Below are positions 15,704 through 20,442 of a DNA stretch of 20,442 nucleotides, piece by piece. The position numbers were made by a program, and so were the translations under genes. A model generated the notes under the pieces. It saw only the letters and a list, made by a program, of their open reading frames with translations. It was not told where the DNA came from and made no database searches. Position 1 is the stretch's first letter. The number at the start of each line of letters is the position of its first letter. Source of the DNA: an uncultured Micrococcales bacterium (GTDB taxonomy: Bacteria; Actinomycetota; Actinomycetes; Actinomycetales; Microbacteriaceae); assembly GCA_913062665.1 (NCBI GenBank), contig CAJXVY010000001.1:1-20442 (forward strand), in the 5' to 3' direction.

Positions 15704-17130
15704 TTTCCCTCCAATCTCTCAAAGGCACGAATAAACATCTCGCCACGGTGCTGATAACTATCAAACTGATCAAAACTTGCGGCAGCGGGAGATAACAGCA
15801 CCGTGTCGCCAATCTCGGCAAGCTCAAAAGCCTTTTCAACGGCGGCCTGCATTACATCTTCTTGGTCAGCTACGGAAACCACCGCAACATCTGAAGCATG
15901 CATGTCCAGAGCCTGACTCAGAGCTGACTGGTCTTTTCCGATTAAGACAACAGATTTCAGCTGACTTGCAATTTTTGACACCAAATCGGTTGGGTCAACT
16001 CCCTTTAGGTCCCCTCCCGCTATCCACACCACCCTGTCCAGCGAGGCAAGCGCTGCCAGGGCTGCGTGAGCGTTGGTGGCTTTTGAATCATTTATAAACT
16101 TCACGCCTCTTTTCTCTCCTAAGTACTGATTTCTGTGAGCAGAGGGTCTGAAACTCATGATTGCATCTCGGATAAAGGCGGGCTCAACATCCACTGATCT
16201 AGTCACAGCAGCCGCTGCGGCAACATTTTGAAGCAGCTGAACACTGATTGGGGCAATTTGGGAAATTTGCTCGTGAGTCGCAATTTCCAGAGCGTTATGC
16301 GCTCTGTCTTCCAAAAACGCCCTATCCGCAAGGACGTCTTCGACGTAGCCGACCATACTGACAGCTGGCGTTGCCAAGCTAAAACCAATCGCCCTGCACC
16401 CCTCTATGACCTCGGCATTCTCCAAGGCCCTTTCAGTGTTTTTATCCTCGGCGTTGTAAATTGCAGCAATTTGAGTGTTTTCATATATTTTCGATTTAGC
16501 GGATAAATAATTTTCAAAATCTCCGTGCCAATCGATGTGATCATCAGCAATATTTAGAAACGCTGAGCTGACTGGAGAGAGTTCGGAAAGGTAATGCAGC
16601 TGAAAGCTGGATAGCTCAACTACCAAAAAATCAAACTCCACCGGCTCCCTAAGCGGGTTAAGTACTGGATTGCCGATGTTTCCGCAGGCAACCGCTTTTT
16701 TTCCAGCTGTCTGCAAAATATGAGTAATCAGTTCAACTGTTGTGGTTTTTCCATTGGTGCCAGTGACGGTAATCCACTTTGCCGCGGGTTGCTTGTCTCG
16801 CAACCTCCATGCGAGGTCAATATCGGTCCAAATTGGAATCTCTTTTGAAATTGCGTGAGTAATCAGCGGATGACTCGGACTAAACCCCGGCGAGGTGACA
16901 ACCAGCTCAGGGTGAAAGTCGTCAAAAGATTTAGTGTCCTCATCATCCTCGACCAATTCACCGCCAATTACATCCAGTAATTCCCGATAGTTTTCCTCGA
17001 CAGTTTTCGCAAAAACCCTTACTTTGCTTCCGAGCTCGATCAGGGTGTCGGCAGCGCTGAAACCTGAACTGCTTAGTCCCAAAACCGCGACGCGGCCGTT
17101 CCAATCTCCGCTCCAGCCCTCAAATCTCAT
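15700..17130 (-). CDS. murD: UDP-N-acetylmuramoyl-L-alanine--D-glutamate ligase
   Basis: MurD adds D-glutamate to UDP-MurNAc-L-alanine in the cytoplasm. From the ATG at 17130 it has 476 residues. The N-terminal domain opens with [18 protein letters not shown] (13-30) and contains VVTSPGF. The ATP P-loop is TGTNGKTTT at 123-131, followed by GNIGNP and a substrate-binding LSSFQL segment. The central and C-terminal domains include [20 protein letters not shown] and GGDLKG. The frame is open to 17481, but that extension lies entirely inside mraY and reads like a shadow. The chosen ATG overlaps the mraY TGA as ATGA, in keeping with its neighbours. The stop overlaps the ftsW TTG. All core residues I could check are present. 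Confidence 0.96.
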   Translation of the reverse strand: MRFEGWSGDWNGRVAVLGLSSSGFSAADTLIELGSKVRVFAKTVEENYRELLDVIGGELVEDDEDTKSFDDFHPELVVTSPGFSPSHPLITHAISKEIPIWTDIDLAWRLRDKQPAAKWITVTGTNGKTTTVELITHILQTAGKKAVACGNIGNPVLNPLREPVEFDFLVVELSSFQLHYLSELSPVSSAFLNIADDHIDWHGDFENYLSAKSKIYENTQIAAIYNAEDKNTERALENAEVIEGCRAIGFSLATPAVSMVGYVEDVLADRAFLEDRAHNALEIATHEQISQIAPISVQLLQNVAAAAAVTRSVDVEPAFIRDAIMSFRPSAHRNQYLGEKRGVKFINDSKATNAHAALAALASLDRVVWIAGGDLKGVDPTDLVSKIASQLKSVVLIGKDQSALSQALDMHASDVAVVSVADQEDVMQAAVEKAFELAEIGDTVLLSPAAASFDQFDSYQHRGEMFIRAFERLEGN

Positions 17131-18224
17131 AGTCCATAAATCCATTCGGCATAGAACAACCCAACGCCTGCTGCAACCGATAGTCCGCCGATGATCCAAA
17201 ACCTCACCACAACAGTTATTTCCTGCCAACCCTTGAGTTCGAAGTGATGATGAAGCGGGGACATCAAAAATATTCGCTTGCCAGTTCCCGTTCGCCACTT
17301 GGTCAATTTGAAATAACCTCTTTGCAAAACCACCGAGCCGGTGACGATTACAAATAATCCACCTATCAAAATCAGCAGCAGTTCGGTCCTTGAAACAATT
17401 GCCAATGCAGCCAAGGCTCCACCCAGAGCCAGTGAGCCGGTGTCCCCCATGAATAACTGTGCTGGAGATGTGTTCCACCACAAAAAGCCGATGCAGGCGC
17501 CAACTATGGCCGCTGCCACCACAGCTATATCCAAAGGATCTCTAACCTGATAGCAATTTGGCTCAAGTGCCGTTGCACAGGCCTGATTGAATTGCCAAAA
17601 ACCGATAACAACGTAGGCACCAATAGCGAATATCGAAGCGCCTGTTGCGAGCCCGTCAAGACCATCGGCGATATTCACCCCATTGGATGCGCTTGCCACT
17701 AACAAATAGGTCCAGGCGATGAACAGCGCGGTGCCAATAGCGCTCCCCCAAATAAATAGATCTATTGGCAGGTCTCGAAACAGTGAAATGGAGGTTGAGG
17801 CGGGAGTAAGCCCCCTGGAATTGGGAAACTGCAGGGCCAAAACGGCAAAAGCTGCAGCAACAAGGCCTTGCAGGGCAATTTTTGTCCATCCTGTTAGCCC
17901 CAAAGATCTTTGATTCCTAACTTTCAACAGATCATCAATAAATCCAACCAGACCAAGCCCGACCATCATAAAAAGAACGAGAAGTGCTGTAACGGAGGGG
18001 GTCTCGCCGTTGAGTAGCTTTCCCGCGAAATAACCGATTACAGACCCAGCAATAATTACCAAGCCACCCATTGTCGGAGTTCCGCGTTTTGTGTGGTGAG
18101 TCTCCGGGCCATCGTCTCTGACGAACTGTCCCCAGTTGAGCTTTCTGAATAGCCAAATCCACGCTGGTGTTGTGAAGAGGGTTATCAGTAGCGCGATTCC
18201 ACCACCCGCAATTAGTGCCCGCAC
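17127..18224 (-). CDS. mraY: Phospho-N-acetylmuramoyl-pentapeptide transferase
   Basis: MraY transfers phospho-MurNAc-pentapeptide from UDP to undecaprenyl phosphate to make lipid I. The 365-residue protein has about ten membrane helices. Active-site residues are present: the aspartate pair D97-D98 in [21 protein letters not shown] (184-195) with D187, [12 protein letters not shown] with D261, and the [10 protein letters not shown] histidine motif at 321-330. The N-terminal substrate loop reads [16 protein letters not shown]. The start is GTG at 18224, directly after the murF TAG, with a GGAGGT four bases upstream at 18229-18234. That clear Shine-Dalgarno inside the end of murF fixes the start. 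The stop overlaps the murD ATG. Confidence 0.97.
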   Translation of the reverse strand: MRALIAGGGIALLITLFTTPAWIWLFRKLNWGQFVRDDGPETHHTKRGTPTMGGLVIIAGSVIGYFAGKLLNGETPSVTALLVLFMMVGLGLVGFIDDLLKVRNQRSLGLTGWTKIALQGLVAAAFAVLALQFPNSRGLTPASTSISLFRDLPIDLFIWGSAIGTALFIAWTYLLVASASNGVNIADGLDGLATGASIFAIGAYVVIGFWQFNQACATALEPNCYQVRDPLDIAVVAAAIVGACIGFLWWNTSPAQLFMGDTGSLALGGALAALAIVSRTELLLILIGGLFVIVTGSVVLQRGYFKLTKWRTGTGKRIFLMSPLHHHFELKGWQEITVVVRFWIIGGLSVAAGVGLFYAEWIYGL

Positions 18225-19610
18225 CTAAACCTCCGCTAAATCCTCTGCCAGCCCGCTCAGCCCATAAGAGTTTGAAGCTTTGACCAGAACTAAATCCTTC
18301 TCCCCAAGCTTTCCACGCAAATGCTCAAAAGCCTCGTTGATACTCTCAAAAAATAAAGATTCGCCATCCCAGCTTCCCTCTTGGCTGGCACCCATGTGAA
18401 TAAGCTTTGCCTCCGAACCAATGACCACAACCTGGTCAATGTTGTAGCGAACGGCTAACCTCCCGATTCGATCATGCTGCTCGTTTGAAAACTCGCCCAG
18501 CTCCGCCATGCCACCCAAAACAGCTGTGGTCCGAAACCCCTGCCTACCCAGGGTTGCAAGAGTCTGCAGGGCAGCCTGCATGGATTCAGGCGATGCGTTA
18601 TAGGCGTCATTTATTACAATTTGGCCGCTCTTGCCCCTGAGTGGCTGCATGCGCCCTATTTCAGCGAATTCAAGACTTTCCAAGGCCTTTATGGCTCTGT
18701 CCAGATCCAGATTAAGAAAACTGACGACCAGCAGGGCGGAGGCCGCATTCATCGCATGGTGCTCCCCAAGCGTCTTTAGGTGAACCGATCTCTTTTGCCC
18801 CTGAAGTTCAAAATCGACCTTTGTCCCGTCGATATCGATGCTGGTTTCCAAAATATGAAGATGGGCAAGCTCGCTGTATCCGAAGAGTAGGAAATTTTGG
18901 ACCTGGTTGCGCATCTCGAAGACGTTTGGGTCATCCGCATTCAGAATCGCAACTTGACCGATATGGGGCAACATCTCGGCTTTGATCTTTTTAGTCTCGT
19001 TCAGACCACCGAACTTACCCGCGTGAGCTAAACCGATCTTCAACTGCAGCCCAATGTCTGGTTTAGCAATCTCGGCGAGTCTGGCAATAGATCCGTGCCC
19101 GCTTGCTCCCATCTCCAGGATGAGAAACTCAGTATCACGATCAAGCCTCAATACCGTGAGCGGTAGACCGACATCATTGTTGTAGCTCCCTTTTGGTGCA
19201 ATCACAGACCCAAACTCAGATAGCACGGTTCTCAGCATGCTCTTCGTGCTGGTTTTTCCGTTCGATCCGGTGATTCCAATTACTTTGAGATTGCTATTGG
19301 CTCTGGCCTTTTCCAAGACGAATCTCGCAAGTCTTGCCAACGCAATTACGGTGTCCTGAACCTGAATTTGTGGAATTGATAAACCCAAATCTGGCTTCTG
19401 AACAATCGCTAGAGAGGCACCGACTGCTGAAACTTGGCTTAGATACTTATGACCGTCATCGACCTGGCCAAGTTTGGCGAAGAAAATATCACCCGGTCCG
19501 ACCTCTCGCGAGTCGGTAAAAACCTGACCTTGTGTGACAGTGGCTTCGTCACCAACAACTAGCTGGCCGTCTACAGCCTCCGCTATCTCAGAAAAACTGA
19601 GGCTAATCAC
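18225..19610 (-). CDS. murF: UDP-MurNAc-tripeptide:D-alanyl-D-alanine ligase
   Basis: MurF adds the D-Ala-D-Ala dipeptide and completes the cytoplasmic peptidoglycan precursor. From the GTG at 19610 it has 461 residues. It has the N-terminal domain (MISLSFSEIAEAVDGQL, then TDSREVGPGDIFFA), an ATP-binding domain with P-loop ITGSNGKTSTKSML (113-126), the EMGASGHGSI motif and GLAHAGKFGG, and a C-terminal domain with NDAYNASPESMQAAL. The frame is open to a TTG at 19625, but the GTG fits better: the family usually begins with MI-x-L, and a GAGG sits six bases before it. The start overlaps the end of murE by eight bases. The stop abuts the mraY GTG. Confidence 0.96.
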   Translation of the reverse strand: MISLSFSEIAEAVDGQLVVGDEATVTQGQVFTDSREVGPGDIFFAKLGQVDDGHKYLSQVSAVGASLAIVQKPDLGLSIPQIQVQDTVIALARLARFVLEKARANSNLKVIGITGSNGKTSTKSMLRTVLSEFGSVIAPKGSYNNDVGLPLTVLRLDRDTEFLILEMGASGHGSIARLAEIAKPDIGLQLKIGLAHAGKFGGLNETKKIKAEMLPHIGQVAILNADDPNVFEMRNQVQNFLLFGYSELAHLHILETSIDIDGTKVDFELQGQKRSVHLKTLGEHHAMNAASALLVVSFLNLDLDRAIKALESLEFAEIGRMQPLRGKSGQIVINDAYNASPESMQAALQTLATLGRQGFRTTAVLGGMAELGEFSNEQHDRIGRLAVRYNIDQVVVIGSEAKLIHMGASQEGSWDGESLFFESINEAFEHLRGKLGEKDLVLVKASNSYGLSGLAEDLAEV

Positions 19611-20442
19611 CGAACACCTCGGCAATTATTTTTCTTGGGTAATAGGGTTTCTTCCCGTCGGCAAACTCCCTATATTCCAGATTGCCAGGACCAAACCAGA
19701 CCAGGCATTCGTCCTTACCTAACCCCTCTGCAAGCGCTCTTAGGGCATCTATGGGCTCATCTGCCGTCTCCATGTCAGGCTTATGGCGTTTGATATCGGC
19801 AAGGATTTGCTCTGGGCCCTCCGAGCGAGGATGTTGAGTTGTTGCGATTACTCGGTCTGCAATACCGGCGAATTCAATCATCGGCTTGCGCTTTGAGTGA
19901 TCTCGCTCACCGCTAAAGCCAATCACGGCGCGCACAGATTTGTACTTGGTCTTCAATTCCCTAAGTGCCAAAGCTATTGCCTCGGGGGTGTGTGCGTAAT
20001 CAAGATAAACATCAGGGTTTGAGTGAACGTTTTCAAGTCTTCCAGGAACGAAACCGTCAAGACTTTTGATGGTTGCAAGCCCGCTGAGACCGTGAGTGGA
20101 GATCATTCCAATGGCAAGAGCTAAATTTTGCGCCATCAGCAGACCGGTGTTATCCGCCCTCAGGTTAATTCCCAGCATTGGGAATTGAACCCTGGTCGAA
20201 CTACCGTCAAGCTCTGAACTGTACCTAATTTGCGCATCCTCGTTTGTGCCCAAACTAATGCTTGGGATCTCCAGCACCTTCATGAGCCTTTGACCGCTTC
20301 GAGTATCGCTGAAAATCACAGCCCGGCTACTTACGTCAGTGTCAAACAATCTTGCTTTGGCGGCAAGATAGCTGTCCATATCACCAAAGTCGTCCAGGTG
20401 ATCGTGACTTAGGTTTGTAAAGCCGCTCACGCTGAAATGCAG
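19603..20442 (-). CDS. murE: UDP-MurNAc-tripeptide synthetase MurE, partial
   Basis: MurE adds the third amino acid to UDP-MurNAc-L-Ala-D-Glu. Only the C-terminal 279 residues lie in the window; the reading frame is open through the right edge (LHFSVSGFTN...), so about 200 residues including the P-loop are outside. Visible motifs are NLSHDHLDDFGDMDSYLAAKARLF, GRLENV, YLDYAHTPEAI and GFSGERDHSKR. Two sites that bind the incoming amino acid differ from diaminopimelate-adding enzymes: the DNPR motif reads QHPR (19825-19836), and the GKGHE motif is replaced by GPGNLE (19675-19692). This suggests another residue, such as lysine, ornithine, diaminobutyrate or homoserine, at position three. The TAG stop falls eight bases inside murF. 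The call as MurE is firm; its substrate is open. Confidence 0.93.
   Translation of the reverse strand: MHFSVSGFTNLSHDHLDDFGDMDSYLAAKARLFDTDVSSRAVIFSDTRSGQRLMKVLEIPSISLGTNEDAQIRYSSELDGSSTRVQFPMLGINLRADNTGLLMAQNLALAIGMISTHGLSGLATIKSLDGFVPGRLENVHSNPDVYLDYAHTPEAIALALRELKTKYKSVRAVIGFSGERDHSKRKPMIEFAGIADRVIATTQHPRSEGPEQILADIKRHKPDMETADEPIDALRALAEGLGKDECLVWFGPGNLEYREFADGKKPYYPRKIIAEVFGD
19617..19620 (-). promoter_or_regulatory. murF ribosome binding site that decides the start
   Basis: GAGG lies six bases before the GTG at 19610-19608, inside the last codons of murE. It supports this GTG over the TTG at 19625 as the murF start. Confidence 0.5.

Noticed and set aside
15700..17481. A 593-residue version of MurD starting at 17481
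   Set aside because: The first 117 residues lie in mraY in another frame and do not look like a Mur ligase; the ATG at 17130 with an ATGA overlap gives a normal MurD.
1..20442. Undescribed multi-gene system, mobile element, CRISPR array, tRNA or rRNA
   Set aside because: Every substantial stretch is accounted for by housekeeping genes with recognised motifs; no terminal repeats, integrase, repeat-spacer pattern or RNA gene was seen.

Overview
This window reads as a compact, medium-G+C actinobacterial chromosome segment, most likely from the Microbacteriaceae or a related small freshwater lineage; that placement is inferred from gene content and order, not from a database match. The signs are a division cluster with sepF, yggT and divIVA but no ftsA, a DnaE1-type polymerase with a complete PHP metal site, TANNNT-type -10 boxes, one probable leaderless gene, many GTG/TTG starts, and a MurE whose motifs for the third peptide residue are not those of diaminopimelate-adding enzymes. 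By eye the base composition is near half G+C throughout, and no segment looks foreign.

Layout. Eighteen of the nineteen genes are on the minus strand, so transcription runs from high to low coordinates. From the right edge, the division and cell-wall (dcw) cluster reads murE (cut by the window edge), murF, mraY, murD, ftsW, murG, murC, ftsQ, then a 146-base gap with signs of a promoter, then ftsZ, yggS, sepF, yggT, divIVA, lspA and an rluD-family pseudouridine synthase. dnaE follows after 68 bases. A flavin-reductase-family gene on the plus strand (2604-3107) sits tail to tail with dnaE, their stop codons overlapping, and head to head with hisD. hisD, nrdR and pyrD (cut by the left edge) form a second minus-strand operon.

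How the genes fit together. MurC, MurD, MurE and MurF build the UDP-MurNAc-pentapeptide, MraY and MurG turn it into lipid II, and FtsW with FtsQ act in septal synthesis. FtsZ and SepF form and anchor the ring, and DivIVA and YggT belong to the polar/septal module. LspA matures lipoproteins, the RluD-like enzyme modifies RNA, and DnaE replicates the chromosome. NrdR, HisD and PyrD concern dNTP control, histidine synthesis and pyrimidine synthesis.

From murE to ftsQ every junction overlaps or abuts, mostly as NTGA stop/start overlaps, which implies strong translational coupling. The only gaps with regulatory potential are upstream of ftsZ, divIVA, dnaE and hisD. There are no RNA genes, mobile elements, CRISPR arrays or stretches over 300 bases without a gene. 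I found no undescribed multi-gene system; the points worth checking are the altered MurE motifs, the dyads upstream of ftsZ, the overlapping divergent promoters at hisD, and the departure from the pseudouridine synthase consensus.
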